Source: Chryseobacterium sp. ERMR1:04
GTDB lineage: Bacteria; Bacteroidota; Bacteroidia; Flavobacteriales; Weeksellaceae
Assembly (NCBI RefSeq): GCF_001297705.1
Contig: NZ_LIRF01000008.1
Location: 868,001 to 932,000 of the forward strand
Direction of reading: 5' to 3'
Length of the DNA: 64,000 nt
The notes under the pieces are model-generated. The model was not told the origin of the DNA. It made no database searches and worked only from the letters and a program-made list of their open reading frames with translations. Of the stretch, positions 26,468-34,184 are shown piece after piece (the stretch's first letter is position 1; every line of letters begins with the position of its first letter). Made by a program: the position numbers and the translations under genes.

Positions 26468-26926
26468 TTATTCTTCATCTAAAGAGCCCATCACGTCTTC
26501 GGCAAGGCTGGCAAAATCTTCTTCGTTGGTAGCGATCACTTTTTCGTAAGCGTCTTTATCCCAGATCTCAAACAATTCACCTGCGCTTGTTATCACAATA
26601 TCTTTCTGAAGATTTGCGAAATGCATCAGGTCTTTTGAAATCTGTAATCTACCGGCATTATCCAATTCTACAGTTTTTACTCCTGCCGTAAACATTCTAA
26701 TGAAATCAGCATTCTTTTTAATGAATCTGTTTAGTTTATTAATTTTGCCCATCAATTTATCCCATGCATTCATAGGATAGACTTCTAAACAAGATTGGAA
26801 CACGGATCTTTTAACTACAAATGCCTTGTCTTCAAAGTCTTCCATCTGCTTTATAAGAGATGAAGGAACTTTTAAACGGCCTTTGTCGTCAATTTTGCAC
26901 TCATATGTTCCAATGAAACTTTTCAT
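26468..26926 (-). CDS. mraZ: Transcriptional regulator MraZ
   Basis: MraZ is the AbrB-fold DNA-binding repressor that controls the dcw operon. The start at 26926 gives 152 residues beginning MKSFIGTYECKIDDKGRLKVPSSL. The in-frame ATG at 26965 would lie on top of the operator. Two SpoVT/AbrB-like repeats are visible: DDKGRLKVPSSL (about 13-24) and LDNAGRLQISKDL (about 88-100), each with the GRL/I-P pattern. The C-terminal acidic tail (EEDFASLAEDVMGSLDEE) is unremarkable. The gene is the first of the operon and is preceded by TGGGN repeats, its own expected target. Confidence 0.95.
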   Translation of the reverse strand: MKSFIGTYECKIDDKGRLKVPSSLIKQMEDFEDKAFVVKRSVFQSCLEVYPMNAWDKLMGKINKLNRFIKKNADFIRMFTAGVKTVELDNAGRLQISKDLMHFANLQKDIVITSAGELFEIWDKDAYEKVIATNEEDFASLAEDVMGSLDEE

Positions 26927-26932
26927 TTGGGA

Positions 26933-26974
26933 CAAATTTATATAATAATTTCCAAAATCGCCCACTTTTTCCCA
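26933..26974 (-). promoter_or_regulatory. MraZ-type operator (TGGGN repeats) and possible promoter of the dcw operon
   Basis: On the minus strand three repeats lie at an exact 10-bp period: TGGGA (26970-26974), TGGGC (26960-26964) and the weaker TGGAA (26950-26954). MraZ of E. coli and other bacteria binds TGGGN direct repeats spaced by 5 nt upstream of mraZ. A TAAATTTG -7-like box follows at 26933-26940, only 6 nt before the ATG, so a transcript from it would be almost leaderless. The operator is well supported by the pattern; the promoter box is less certain. Confidence 0.7.
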
Positions 26975-27198
26975 CTTTTTGACATAATGTTAATAAGTTT
27001 TATTAAAGATTGAAGATTTGCTATATAAGTTGTTGATAGTATTACCGTTGTATATTATGTTATTCGGCCCATAGGAAAGAGATTTTGAAAAAAAAGAATA
27101 AAAAGCGTGTTATTATATTATTTTTACTTTAAATTAGGCATATCAAAATATTTTTGAGGTTTAATTTGTATTTTTGCAAGGCTTTATTAAGGCATTTT

Positions 27199-27960
27199 AT
27201 GATATTTAGTACAAAAAAAGAAAAGAAATATACCTTTGTAGAGGCGGGAGAAGGACATCCATTAGTGCTGTTGCACGGTTTAATGGGTGGTTTGAGTAAT
27301 TTCGATAAGATGGTGAATTTTTTTTCCGATAGAGGATTTAAGGTCTATGTACCTCAGTTGCCGATCTACGATTTGCCAGTACTCAATACTAATCTTACCA
27401 CATTAGCAAAATATATTATAAAGTTTATAGAGAGCCACATCGAGGGGCCGGTAACCATTGTTGGAAATTCAATGGGAGGTCACATTGGGCTTATACTTAC
27501 TTTAGCAAGACCAGATTTGGTAAGCAATTTGGTTTTAACCGGAAGTTCCGGATTATATGAAAGAACATTTGGAGATAGTTTTCCGAGAAAAAATGATAAG
27601 TCATATATAAGGAAGAAAACAGAAGAGGTTTTTTATGATCCTGCTGTAGCAACTGAAGATCTTGTAGACGAGGTCTTTGGGGTGGTGAATGATAGAATGA
27701 AGGGAATAAAAACCGTAATGTTGGCCAGAAGTGCCATCAAACACAATATGTTAAATGATCTTCCTAAAATTGTAACACCTACGTGTTTGATTTGGGGGAA
27801 GCAAGATAATGTAACACCTCCGGAAGTTGCGATTGATATGCACAAGTTTATTCCTAATTCAGATTTGTTCTGGATTGATAAATGTGGGCATGCCGCAATG
27901 ATGGAAAAACCAGACGAGTTCAATGAGGTTCTCTACAGCTGGTTAAAAGATAAAGTTTAA
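27199..27960 (+). CDS. Alpha/beta-fold hydrolase
   Basis: This 253-residue protein has the alpha/beta hydrolase core: LVLLHGLMGGLSNF (oxyanion region, about 22-35), the nucleophile elbow GNSMGG (Ser91), IWGKQDNVTPPE with the acid, and DKCGHAAMMEKP with the catalytic His. No signal peptide is seen. The substrate is unknown. I start at ATG 27199 (MIFSTKKEKKYTFVEAGEG) rather than at an upstream TTG at 27154, because a possible -7 box (TATTTTTG, 27169-27176) lies between. It is the first gene of a + strand group leading to engB and is followed by its own terminator. Confidence 0.9.
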   Translation: MIFSTKKEKKYTFVEAGEGHPLVLLHGLMGGLSNFDKMVNFFSDRGFKVYVPQLPIYDLPVLNTNLTTLAKYIIKFIESHIEGPVTIVGNSMGGHIGLILTLARPDLVSNLVLTGSSGLYERTFGDSFPRKNDKSYIRKKTEEVFYDPAVATEDLVDEVFGVVNDRMKGIKTVMLARSAIKHNMLNDLPKIVTPTCLIWGKQDNVTPPEVAIDMHKFIPNSDLFWIDKCGHAAMMEKPDEFNEVLYSWLKDKV

Positions 27961-27969
27961 AAAAATATA

Positions 27970-28002
27970 TTAAACCATTAAGAGTTTTTCTTAATGGTTT
28001 AA
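27970..28002 (+). terminator. Terminator between the hydrolase gene and engB
   Basis: TTAAACCATTAAG (27970-27982) and CTTAATGGTTTAA (27990-28002) form a perfect 13-bp stem with a 7-nt loop, followed by TTTTCT. It is 10 bp past the hydrolase stop codon, so engB, starting 20 bp later, may rely on its own promoter or on readthrough. Confidence 0.75.
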
Positions 28003-28022
28003 TTTTCTAAAAAATATTCGAA

Positions 28023-28646
28023 ATGGTTATTAAGACAGCAGAGTTCGTAAAGAGTAGTGGTAAATGGCAGGAATGTCCGGAAGCGACAATCCCTGAATAT
28101 GCTTTTATAGGAAGATCAAATGTTGGGAAATCATCTTTGATCAATGCAATGCTAAACAGGAAAGATTTGGCAAAAACTTCGGGAACCCCAGGGAAAACTC
28201 AGCTTATTAATCATTTTATAATCAATGAAGACTGGTATCTTACTGATTTACCGGGATATGGTTATGCTAAGGTTTCAAAGGTAATGAGAAGGGATTTTGA
28301 GAAACTGATCAATAATTATATTCTGAACAGAAAGAATCTTGTGAATCTTTTTGTTTTGATAGATTCAAGACACAGCCCTCAGAAAATAGATCTTGAATTT
28401 ATTGAATGGTGTGGAGAAAGTGGAGTGCCTTTTTCAATTGTTTTTACAAAAGTGGATAAATTGAAACCCAACATCGCAATAAAAAATGTAGAAGATTACC
28501 GAAATGAGCTTTATAAGACATGGGAAGATCTTCCGGAAATATATGTGACTTCTGCTGAAAAGAAAGAAGGATGTGATGAGATCCTAGATTTTATACAAAC
28601 AACCAATGAGTTTTTAAAAAATAACAGTGTAAATTTCGATGAGTAA
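28023..28646 (+). CDS. engB: Ribosome biogenesis GTP-binding protein EngB (YihA/YsxC)
   Basis: EngB is a small GTPase needed for 50S subunit assembly. The 207-residue protein has all G motifs: GRSNVGKSSLINAML (G1, about 29-43), SGTPGKTQLINHF (G2), DLPGYGYAKVSK (G3), FTKVDKLKP (G4) and TSAEKKEG (G5). Length and motif order are standard. The last codons overlap the next gene by 8 bp (ATGAGTAA), implying translational coupling. Confidence 0.96.
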   Translation: MVIKTAEFVKSSGKWQECPEATIPEYAFIGRSNVGKSSLINAMLNRKDLAKTSGTPGKTQLINHFIINEDWYLTDLPGYGYAKVSKVMRRDFEKLINNYILNRKNLVNLFVLIDSRHSPQKIDLEFIEWCGESGVPFSIVFTKVDKLKPNIAIKNVEDYRNELYKTWEDLPEIYVTSAEKKEGCDEILDFIQTTNEFLKNNSVNFDE

Positions 28647-29091
28647 TATTATTTGGAAAATTAAAACGTTTGAGGAATTTACCGTTCCTGAATTGTATAA
28701 TCTTCTTAAGGCTCGCAGCGAAGTATTTGTAGTAGAGCAAAATTGTGTATATCTGGATGCGGACGGTTATGATCAGCAGGCGATTCATGTTTGGGCAGAG
28801 GAGGAAGATGGTGAAATTTTGGCGTATTGCCGAGTTTTCGACAAAGGCATTAAGTTTGAAGAAACTTCATTAGGTCGCGTTATAACCACACAAAAAGGAC
28901 GAGGAAGAAGCTTGGGTAAGCAGCTTATACAATATGCTGTTGAAACCATAGAAAACCGTTATCATACTTCTGAGATCAGAATTTCTGCACAGGATTATTT
29001 ATTAAAATTCTATGGAGATTTTGGTTTTATAGATACCGGAAAAAAATATTTAGAAGACGATATTCCGCACACGGAAATGATCAGAAAATAA
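28639..29091 (+). CDS. GNAT family N-acetyltransferase, ElaA-like
   Basis: This 150-residue protein matches the ElaA branch of GNAT acetyltransferases. The blocks are FEEFTVPELYNLLKARSEVFVVEQNCVY (about 10-37), the acetyl-CoA loop region LGRVITTQKGRGRSLGKQLI (about 78-97) with the Q/RxxGxG/A pattern, and AQDYLLKFYGDFGFIDTGKKYLEDDIPH at the end. The acyl acceptor is unknown. Its ATG lies inside the engB stop region, so the two are coupled. Confidence 0.9.
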   Translation: MSNIIWKIKTFEEFTVPELYNLLKARSEVFVVEQNCVYLDADGYDQQAIHVWAEEEDGEILAYCRVFDKGIKFEETSLGRVITTQKGRGRSLGKQLIQYAVETIENRYHTSEIRISAQDYLLKFYGDFGFIDTGKKYLEDDIPHTEMIRK

Positions 29092-29093
29092 AG

Positions 29094-29121
29094 AAAAGCG
29101 AAGAATAATTTCTTCGCTTTT
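29094..29121. terminator. Bidirectional terminator between GNAT gene and the convergent five-gene operon
   Basis: AAAAGCGAAGAA (29094-29105) and TTCTTCGCTTTT (29110-29121) form a perfect 12-bp stem with a TAAT loop. A-rich and T-rich flanks allow termination from both sides. Confidence 0.8.
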
Positions 29122-29164
29122 TTGTTGATATATGTTGAGTGTTTTTAGTTTTTTTGTGATAAGA

Positions 29165-29458
29165 TTAGTTACAACCAGAACAATAGGATCTGTCTACATA
29201 TACTTTACTACTTCCCGAATAGTAATAACATCCGCCTCTAGATCCTACGTTTAGAGAATTTCCATTGTAAGTACATCCTTTACTTTGAGTGTATGACTTT
29301 GAGCTTTTCGTTTTGTTTCTTTTAGCTTTCGAAGTTTTTTTCTTTGGAGTTTTATTTGCATACTCCGTTTTAGAAATACTGCTGTTGGTTGCCGCTGAAA
29401 AGCTGGCAGGCCATAATAAGCTTATACCTAAAAGGCTTGTAAAAATTAGTGTTTTCAT
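29165..29458 (-). CDS. Small secreted Cys-rich protein with a PBCV-basic-adaptor-like motif
   Basis: This 97-residue protein has a signal peptide (MKTLIFTSLLGISLLWPASFSAA), a strongly basic linker (KTPKKKTSKAKRNKTKSSKS, about 38-57) and a compact C-terminal module with five cysteines: GCTYNGN, then GSRGGCYYYSGSSKVYVDRSYCSGC. The GxRGGxYYxxxxxKxYV core resembles the short PBCV-specific basic adaptor motif that is also found in bacterial surface proteins; this is from memory. Secretion to the periplasm or beyond is likely. It is the last gene of a five-gene minus-strand operon, 26 bp after the HsdR-N gene. Function unknown. Confidence 0.7.
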   Translation of the reverse strand: MKTLIFTSLLGISLLWPASFSAATNSSISKTEYANKTPKKKTSKAKRNKTKSSKSYTQSKGCTYNGNSLNVGSRGGCYYYSGSSKVYVDRSYCSGCN

Positions 29459-29484
29459 GGTTATTAGTTTTTAAATGGTTTTTA

Positions 29485-30555
29485 TTAGTTATAGTTTTCT
29501 AGTGTTTTATGGAGCTCTTCTTTGAAATTATATATTTCATCAAGGTTATTGAGCAGAACTTTTTCTCCAGATTCTTTACCATTATGAAATGTTTCCAGAT
29601 ATTTATTAGCCGTATTAAAATGTAACCTGCACAGAGGCTTTCTGTTATTATCATCCAGCAAAATTCCGAAATAGGATAATGTGTCTCGATAGGCAATTCT
29701 TGATGAAGGTATTCTCTCTCTTAAAATAGCTTTTACAATTTGAAATCCTTCTAATTCTTCGTCTGTAGTGACAATTTTAGAATCAATATTTTCATCAATA
29801 GATTGAGAAGTTTTTACTCCTTCATCCTGTTTTTCAATCTGCTCATTGATACTTAATGCAGATTTAAGCCTGAAACTGATAGATTCGTTGATCGAAGTTG
29901 TTAACGCTTTCTTTGTATATTCTTTAAAAGAAATCATTCTGTTGGCGGTCATTGGTTTTTCAAAAAATCTGCTTACCAGAAGTTTTACCAATTCATCAGA
30001 CGGTGCTTCAATTTCTTTTTCGAATTCTTTCCTGATGGCTTTGATATATTTTAATGCCTCTGCTGAATCTAAAATACTTTCAAGGTTGTAATCTTTTTTA
30101 GTAAAGCTTTCTAAGATTTTAATGGAGCTGTCTTTTAAGTCTTCAATATTGATGGTAAAAAAAGGCTTCTCATCCATAATATTGGGCTTTTCGAGATCAG
30201 TATAGAAATTATAGACAATTCCATTCGTAAGAACCCCAAATCTGGTTTTTGATACATGATAATATCTGTGAAGTTGAGAATTATGGGCATCAGCACTTTC
30301 TTTCCAATGTTTACATTCTATAATGAAAATAGGATTATCATTATGCTTAATTACATAATCTACTTTTTCACCCTTCTTCGTTCCAATGTCACAAGTGTGC
30401 TCCGGAATAACTTCGGTAGGATTAAAAATATCATACCCTAAAATTTGTATAAAAGGCATAACAAAAGCATTTTTTGTTGCTTCTTCAGTGCCTATATGAT
30501 CTTTTAAGCCAACTACTTTCTGATGTAATTGTTCAAGTTTTATTTTTAAATCCAT
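29485..30555 (-). CDS. Solo HsdR N-terminal-domain nuclease-like protein
   Basis: This 356-residue protein has an N-terminal type I restriction HsdR-like PD-(D/E)XK domain (about 20-130). The core residues are visible: Glu in NPTEVIPEHTCD, Asp in GEKVDYVI and Glu-x-Lys in FIIECKHWKES, followed by VLTNGIVYNFYTDLEKPN. The C-terminal part (about 170-356) has charged helices and a second folded unit (FQIVKAILRERIPSSRIAYRDTLSYFGILL) like those of type IV or DUF-type stand-alone restriction-like proteins. No methylase, specificity subunit or helicase domain is nearby, so it is not a complete R-M system. A role in nucleic-acid cleavage or defence is possible but inferred. Confidence 0.8.
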   Translation of the reverse strand: MDLKIKLEQLHQKVVGLKDHIGTEEATKNAFVMPFIQILGYDIFNPTEVIPEHTCDIGTKKGEKVDYVIKHNDNPIFIIECKHWKESADAHNSQLHRYYHVSKTRFGVLTNGIVYNFYTDLEKPNIMDEKPFFTINIEDLKDSSIKILESFTKKDYNLESILDSAEALKYIKAIRKEFEKEIEAPSDELVKLLVSRFFEKPMTANRMISFKEYTKKALTTSINESISFRLKSALSINEQIEKQDEGVKTSQSIDENIDSKIVTTDEELEGFQIVKAILRERIPSSRIAYRDTLSYFGILLDDNNRKPLCRLHFNTANKYLETFHNGKESGEKVLLNNLDEIYNFKEELHKTLENYN

Positions 30556-30564
30556 TGCTTTTTT

Positions 30565-30897
30565 TTAAATAGTTTCATCAACGATTTCGGCATATGGTGC
30601 ATTGGTTTTCACTGAAACAATACCAATCTCCATAGACGCTTTTGAACTGTAGTATTGGCTTTTACCAATAATTTCACCGTTTCTAGCTTTCAGTACAAAA
30701 TAATCTTTATCATTTACGGCAACTCTTCTGTCGTACCTCGCGTCATCTATGGAGTTGATTCTTACAGATTCAATTCCTTTAAGGCAAGATGCTTTTTGAA
30801 CATAGCCTTCACTGGTTAAAATAATCTCGCCGTTTCCTGCTTTTAAGTTGAATTGATATTCGTTGTCTTTTCTTTTAGTGATAATAAATTTTCCCAT
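30565..30897 (-). CDS. YegP family (DUF1508 repeat) protein
   Basis: This 110-residue protein consists of two tandem DUF1508 units, each with the pattern K..(E/D)..F.LKA.NGEII..S..Y..K.....GI.SV: residues 2-49 (FNLKAGNGEIILTSEGYVQKASCLKGIESV) and 55-105 (FVLKARNGEIIGKSQYYSSKASMEIGIVSV). The family is small and cytoplasmic, of unknown biochemical role, and often stress-associated. It lies 13 bp after the YidD-like gene and 9 bp before the HsdR-N gene. Confidence 0.92.
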   Translation of the reverse strand: MGKFIITKRKDNEYQFNLKAGNGEIILTSEGYVQKASCLKGIESVRINSIDDARYDRRVAVNDKDYFVLKARNGEIIGKSQYYSSKASMEIGIVSVKTNAPYAEIVDETI

Positions 30898-30910
30898 GAT
30901 TAATATTTTT

Positions 30911-31192
30911 TTAGTTTAAAAACCTTTTTGAAATTTCTTCTTCTTCAAGGATTTGATTTCCAGGTAAAATAATTTGAAGTTTTTTTGTAATTGGGTTTTC
31001 AATAATATGAGCTCCAGATCTGCAATTTTGGAACCTATATTTGAATGCTTTTAATCCTGCAATAAAGCCTTGATGTATTGTTTTTTCATAAACATGTTTT
31101 GAACAGCTTATTCTGAAGATACATTTTTTCCTCTTTTGGGCAGGAATACAAAACCAGTATATTTTAATGAGAAGAATAAGTAGATTTTTCAT
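30911..31192 (-). CDS. YidD-like membrane protein insertion efficiency factor
   Basis: This 93-residue protein starts MKNLLILLIKIYWFCIPAQ and contains the YidD core CIFRISCSKHVYEKTIHQGF (about 24-43) followed by GLKAFKYRFQNCRSG, with the conserved Cys-x5-Cys-Ser pattern. YidD helps YidC-dependent membrane insertion. The C-terminal HPGG motif of housekeeping YidD is replaced by AHIIENPITKKLQI, so this is a divergent version in an accessory operon rather than the canonical copy beside rnpA. The start at 31192 overlaps the upstream gene by 29 bp; a longer start at 31213 is possible. Confidence 0.75.
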   Translation of the reverse strand: MKNLLILLIKIYWFCIPAQKRKKCIFRISCSKHVYEKTIHQGFIAGLKAFKYRFQNCRSGAHIIENPITKKLQIILPGNQILEEEEISKRFLN

Positions 31193-31427
31193 TTTCTTCT
31201 TTTGAGAATACAATCATTTGATATGAAGTCATGTAGCCTTTTTGAGTTTCAGTTCCAAAACACCCTGTTATGGGTTGAACATAAGTAGAAACACTTTCTA
31301 ATCTTACATAATTCCAGCCTTGGTTGGTTTGAGCTGCTATTAAGTCTTCTAATTGTTGAGCAATGTTACTTGAGTTCATATTTTGATGATTTGCTGTTGC
31401 TACAAATGGGATTACTTTATATTCCAT
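31164..31427 (-). CDS. DUF4177-like small protein
   Basis: This 87-residue protein begins MEYKVIPFVATANHQ, followed by NIAQQLEDLIAAQTNQGWNYVRLESVSTY and GYMTSYQMIVFSKE. The EYKV...LN..G.WE(Y)V pattern is that of DUF4177 and related small single-domain proteins of unknown function. I start at 31427 rather than at 31511, because the longer version would translate the promoter and operator at 31449-31493. It is the first gene of the operon that continues to YidD-like, YegP, HsdR-N and the secreted protein. Confidence 0.75.
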   Translation of the reverse strand: MEYKVIPFVATANHQNMNSSNIAQQLEDLIAAQTNQGWNYVRLESVSTYVQPITGCFGTETQKGYMTSYQMIVFSKEENEKSTYSSH

Positions 31428-31448
31428 GATTCGTTTTATTTGATATTC

Positions 31449-31493
31449 CAAAAATAGAACTATATAAAAATCAATCCTTACGGGAATCCGTAA
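31449..31493 (-). promoter_or_regulatory. Promoter A: TTACGGAWWCCCGTAA box plus TATTTTTG -7 box
   Basis: On the minus strand TTACGGATTCCCGTAA (31478-31493) is followed by 21 nt and TATTTTTG (31449-31456), 21 nt before the DUF4177-like ATG. The near-palindrome ends 29 nt before the final G of the -7 box, giving a centre at about -41.5, a classical activator position. The same box at the same distance precedes the gene at 34753. The promoter serves the five-gene operon. Confidence 0.6.
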
Positions 31494-31500
31494 AACGAAA

Positions 31501-31527
31501 AAACCTTCCAAAAAAATTGAAAGGTTT
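31501..31527 (-). terminator. Terminator after the response regulator gene
   Basis: AAACCTT (31501-31507) pairs with AAGGTTT (31521-31527). On the minus strand the stem is followed by TTTTTTCG. It separates the response-regulator gene from promoter A just downstream. Confidence 0.55.
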
Positions 31528-31552
31528 AATAGAATATGTTTTAGAAATCTCG

Positions 31553-32218
31553 TTAAATAATCCCCAGATCTTTACAAAAAGCAACCAATTGTTCATTGCT
31601 GGTGACCTCCAATGCTTCTTTTAAGCTGTTTAATCTTTTCTCTACACTGCTTAAACTATTGGGTCTGATGTTGTTGTTTTGAAGATAGACAGGAATGTTT
31701 TTTTGCAAAACGCCTTGTGATAGGAGGGATACTAACGTAATGTCATAAGTAGAAAACTCATAATTGTTGAGCTTTTTTACTTCCTGTTTAAGATCCAAGG
31801 ATAGGTAGTTCTCATTAACGTAGACAGAAGCAATGGCCTTTTTTAAATCTTTTGAATCATTTCTTGCTTTGCGTACATAGCCGTTGATTTTAGATTCTGT
31901 AAAAAGAGAATGGATTACTCCAGATCTGTGTTCTGCGGAAAAAACAATCACTTTTAGCGAAGGCTGAATAGCTCGTAATTGCTGTACCAGTTCTATTCCG
32001 TTTTTTATATTTTGCTTATGATGATCTTCTTCGTAATAAAGATCTGTGATTAATAAATCATAGGTATCTTTTTCGCGGATAGATTTTTGAACTTTAGCCA
32101 AGGCGTCATCACAATAGGAAACATAGTCAACATTGGGAACATTCAATTCTTCTAATGTTTTTTGTATAGAAATACTGATACTTTCGTGGTCTTCGGATAT
32201 TAAAATTTTTTTAAACAT
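31553..32218 (-). CDS. Response regulator with a divergent NarL/LuxR-like output domain
   Basis: This 221-residue protein has a receiver domain (1-130) with acidic pair Glu9/Asp10, phosphoacceptor Asp59 (LLITDLYY), Ser at VIVFSAEHR and Lys in GYVRKARND. The output domain (about 150-221) ends in SNEQLVAFCKDLGII and shows STYDITLVSLLSQGVLQKNIPVYLQ, the layout of NarL/LuxR helix-turn-helix domains (ER.VL.L...G...KEIA..L). It has an insertion before the recognition helix (NSLSSVEKRLNSLKEAL). It lies 12 bp after the histidine kinase gene and should be its partner. The flanking TTACGG boxes are candidate targets, by position only. Confidence 0.88.
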   Translation of the reverse strand: MFKKILISEDHESISISIQKTLEELNVPNVDYVSYCDDALAKVQKSIREKDTYDLLITDLYYEEDHHKQNIKNGIELVQQLRAIQPSLKVIVFSAEHRSGVIHSLFTESKINGYVRKARNDSKDLKKAIASVYVNENYLSLDLKQEVKKLNNYEFSTYDITLVSLLSQGVLQKNIPVYLQNNNIRPNSLSSVEKRLNSLKEALEVTSNEQLVAFCKDLGII

Positions 32219-32230
32219 TGTTTTCTTTTT

Positions 32231-33871
32231 TTAAATAGGAAATGAAATAGTAATCTTCAATCCTTTTTCGATTTCGGTATCAAAAATAATTTCTCCGTGG
32301 ACATTTTCAATACGGGAAACCGTACTCGTGAGGCCATTCTTATAAATTAATTCTCCAGAGATGCCTATACCATTGTCTGTGTAGGAAATGGTGATGAAAT
32401 TATTTATTCTTTCAAATTTGAATACTACTCTGTCTGCCTGACTGTGTTTTTTCATATTGACCAACAGTTCTCTAACGATTTGGTAAACTTCCTCTTGGGT
32501 TGATATTTTTAAATCTTTCCAAATTGTTTTGTCATTTCCGGCTACATAAGTGTTAATTGATTCATTTTTAAAGGAAGCAATAAGCTCTGATATTTTTTTA
32601 CTGAAATCTTCCTCCTCCTCTTTTGAATCTATTTTTTCGTAAGAAATATCTCTGGATTTTTCATAAACAAATTCCAGTTCATCCAGCATTTCATTTTTAT
32701 CAATATTCTCCTGATTTTCAATTTTAGCCATTACCTGATAGATGCCATTGGCAACAACGTCGTGAACTTTTTTGGAGAGTTTAAGTTGGTTGTTTTTTAT
32801 TTTTAATTCGTTTTCTTGCTGGAGTCTTTTCTTTCTTCTTTTATATAGAAAGAAGCCGCCGATTAATAGTAAGGATAAAGCTGCTAATCCAATATTTCGC
32901 TGGATAAGCCCTACTTCTTTTTCTGCGTTTTCAGTTTTTAATTTTTCAGAATCAAATCTTATAAGTGCAAATTGATTTTTAGAATTATTTCTTACAGTTT
33001 GAAGGCTATCTTCTAATTTAGAATATCTCTGAAAAGAGATTTTGTAGCTTTTTGAATCTAATTCAATAATTTTTTTTAATGCTTCTAGTTGATCATCAGG
33101 ACTTTTTATTTTTTTTGAAACTTCATACATTTTGGATGCATGAAATAATGCTTTTTCAGAATTTTTATTTGTAAAATAATCGGCAAGATGAGAATGACTG
33201 GAATTTTGGCCCCATAAGTCATTCTCGATTTCTCTTATTTTTAAAGCTTTTAAAAGATCTGGCTCTGGATTGTAATTTGGATTCGCAAGCCATTTAGATA
33301 CAGCGAGATTTGTTAATGCAGTTGGATATGTTTTATTATTACTTTTAGAATTAGTTAGTATTGTCTTATAGATTTTAATTGCTTGGCGATACTCTTTGTT
33401 TTCCTTGTACACATTTCCAAGATTATTTAATGCAATTATCTTATTAGGTTCATCATTTGCAAATTTTAAAGCCAGATTATGAAATCTAATCGCATTTTTA
33501 TAGTCTTTCAAATTATCACTTGATATTCCAAGATTGTTGTAGTTTGAATATATATAAGAGAATTGATCTTTATCATTTTCATTAAAATATTTAATTGCTT
33601 GAGTAGAAATTAATTGCCCGCTATAATAATCCCCTTTATTAGTTGATATTATTGCGATATTAATTAGGCACTTGCCCTCCATTACTCTATTTTTATGTTC
33701 CTCAAAAATATCTTTAGCTTTATCAAAATAGACATATGCGCTATCTTCATTTTTTTTCTCTAAAAATTCAAAAGCTCTATCATAATAAGGATTAGGCTCA
33801 TTACTATTCTTTTGTTTGTCTGAACAATATGTTAAGGTAAATATGATAAAAAATAAAATGTATGATTTCAA
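32231..33871 (-). CDS. TPR-containing lipoprotein sensor histidine kinase
   Basis: This 546-residue sensor kinase has a signal with lipobox-like LTYC (Cys16), a periplasmic TPR array (about 25-290; for example NNLGISSDNLKDYKNAIRFHNLALKFA and ALNNLGNVYKENKEYRQAIKIYKTIL), one membrane helix (about 325-342, ALSLLLIGGFFLY) and cytoplasmic HisKA_3-like and HATPase regions. The phosphoacceptor is probably the His in KKVHDVVANGIYQVM. The N box is VRELLVNMKKHSQA and the G1 box is YTDNGIGISG. TPR sensors of this type often bind peptides or proteins in the periplasm, which is notable because two small exported-looking peptides are encoded just upstream. Confidence 0.9.
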   Translation of the reverse strand: MKSYILFFIIFTLTYCSDKQKNSNEPNPYYDRAFEFLEKKNEDSAYVYFDKAKDIFEEHKNRVMEGKCLINIAIISTNKGDYYSGQLISTQAIKYFNENDKDQFSYIYSNYNNLGISSDNLKDYKNAIRFHNLALKFANDEPNKIIALNNLGNVYKENKEYRQAIKIYKTILTNSKSNNKTYPTALTNLAVSKWLANPNYNPEPDLLKALKIREIENDLWGQNSSHSHLADYFTNKNSEKALFHASKMYEVSKKIKSPDDQLEALKKIIELDSKSYKISFQRYSKLEDSLQTVRNNSKNQFALIRFDSEKLKTENAEKEVGLIQRNIGLAALSLLLIGGFFLYKRRKKRLQQENELKIKNNQLKLSKKVHDVVANGIYQVMAKIENQENIDKNEMLDELEFVYEKSRDISYEKIDSKEEEEDFSKKISELIASFKNESINTYVAGNDKTIWKDLKISTQEEVYQIVRELLVNMKKHSQADRVVFKFERINNFITISYTDNGIGISGELIYKNGLTSTVSRIENVHGEIIFDTEIEKGLKITISFPI

Positions 33872-33900
33872 GATTGTTAGTTTTAATCTAATTTAAATAA

Positions 33901-33929
33901 AATAAGCGAAAGAATTTCTTTCGCTTATT
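33901..33929 (-). terminator. Terminator between the small-peptide genes and the kinase gene
   Basis: AATAAGCGAAAG (33901-33912) and CTTTCGCTTATT (33918-33929) form a perfect 12-bp stem, followed on the minus strand by TTATTTAAATT. It lies 15 bp past the second peptide gene and 30 bp before the kinase ATG. The kinase may therefore depend on readthrough, or the peptides may be made in excess from a short transcript. Confidence 0.65.
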
Positions 33930-33944
33930 AATTAATACTACTAA

Positions 33945-34127
33945 TTATTTTCTGGGAGGTGTTTGCCCAGTATCTCCTCCAGTATCTCCGGGGTCAATAC
34001 CTACCTCCGGATTGCTTTGTCCTCCAGTTTGGTTAATCAACATATTTTGATTGTTATTGGATGTTGTTGTATTTGCATTATTATTTCCAAATACTAAACC
34101 TAGTAGCATTATGATAAAATTGATCAT
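33945..34127 (-). CDS. Small Asn/Gly/Pro-rich peptide, copy 2 of a tandem pair
   Basis: This 60-residue peptide begins with a hydrophobic segment (INFIIMLLGLVFG, 2-14), then an Asn/Thr-rich stretch (NNNANTTTSNNNQN), then a Gly/Asp/Pro tail ending DPGDTGGDTGQTPPRK. The copy encoded just upstream shares the hydrophobic LLGL core, the NNNAN-TT-NNNQ region and the tail DPGDTGGDT-Q-PP(R/K)K. The N-terminus lacks the usual basic residues of a signal peptide, so export is plausible but unproven. A possible own -7 box (TATTTTTG on the minus strand) lies at 34151-34158. I know no family for it. Confidence 0.65.
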   Translation of the reverse strand: MINFIIMLLGLVFGNNNANTTTSNNNQNMLINQTGGQSNPEVGIDPGDTGGDTGQTPPRK

Positions 34128-34184
34128 ATTTTTTAATTTAAAGTTTATTACAAAAATATGAAAAGTAGAAATGCCTTTCTCTTT

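Noticed and set aside
27154..27198. N-terminal extension of the alpha/beta hydrolase from a TTG start
   Set aside because: It would translate a probable promoter box (27169-27176) and adds residues not typical of the family.
29485..30555. A complete type I restriction-modification system
   Set aside because: Only the HsdR N-terminal nuclease-like domain is present. There is no helicase motor, HsdM or HsdS in the window.
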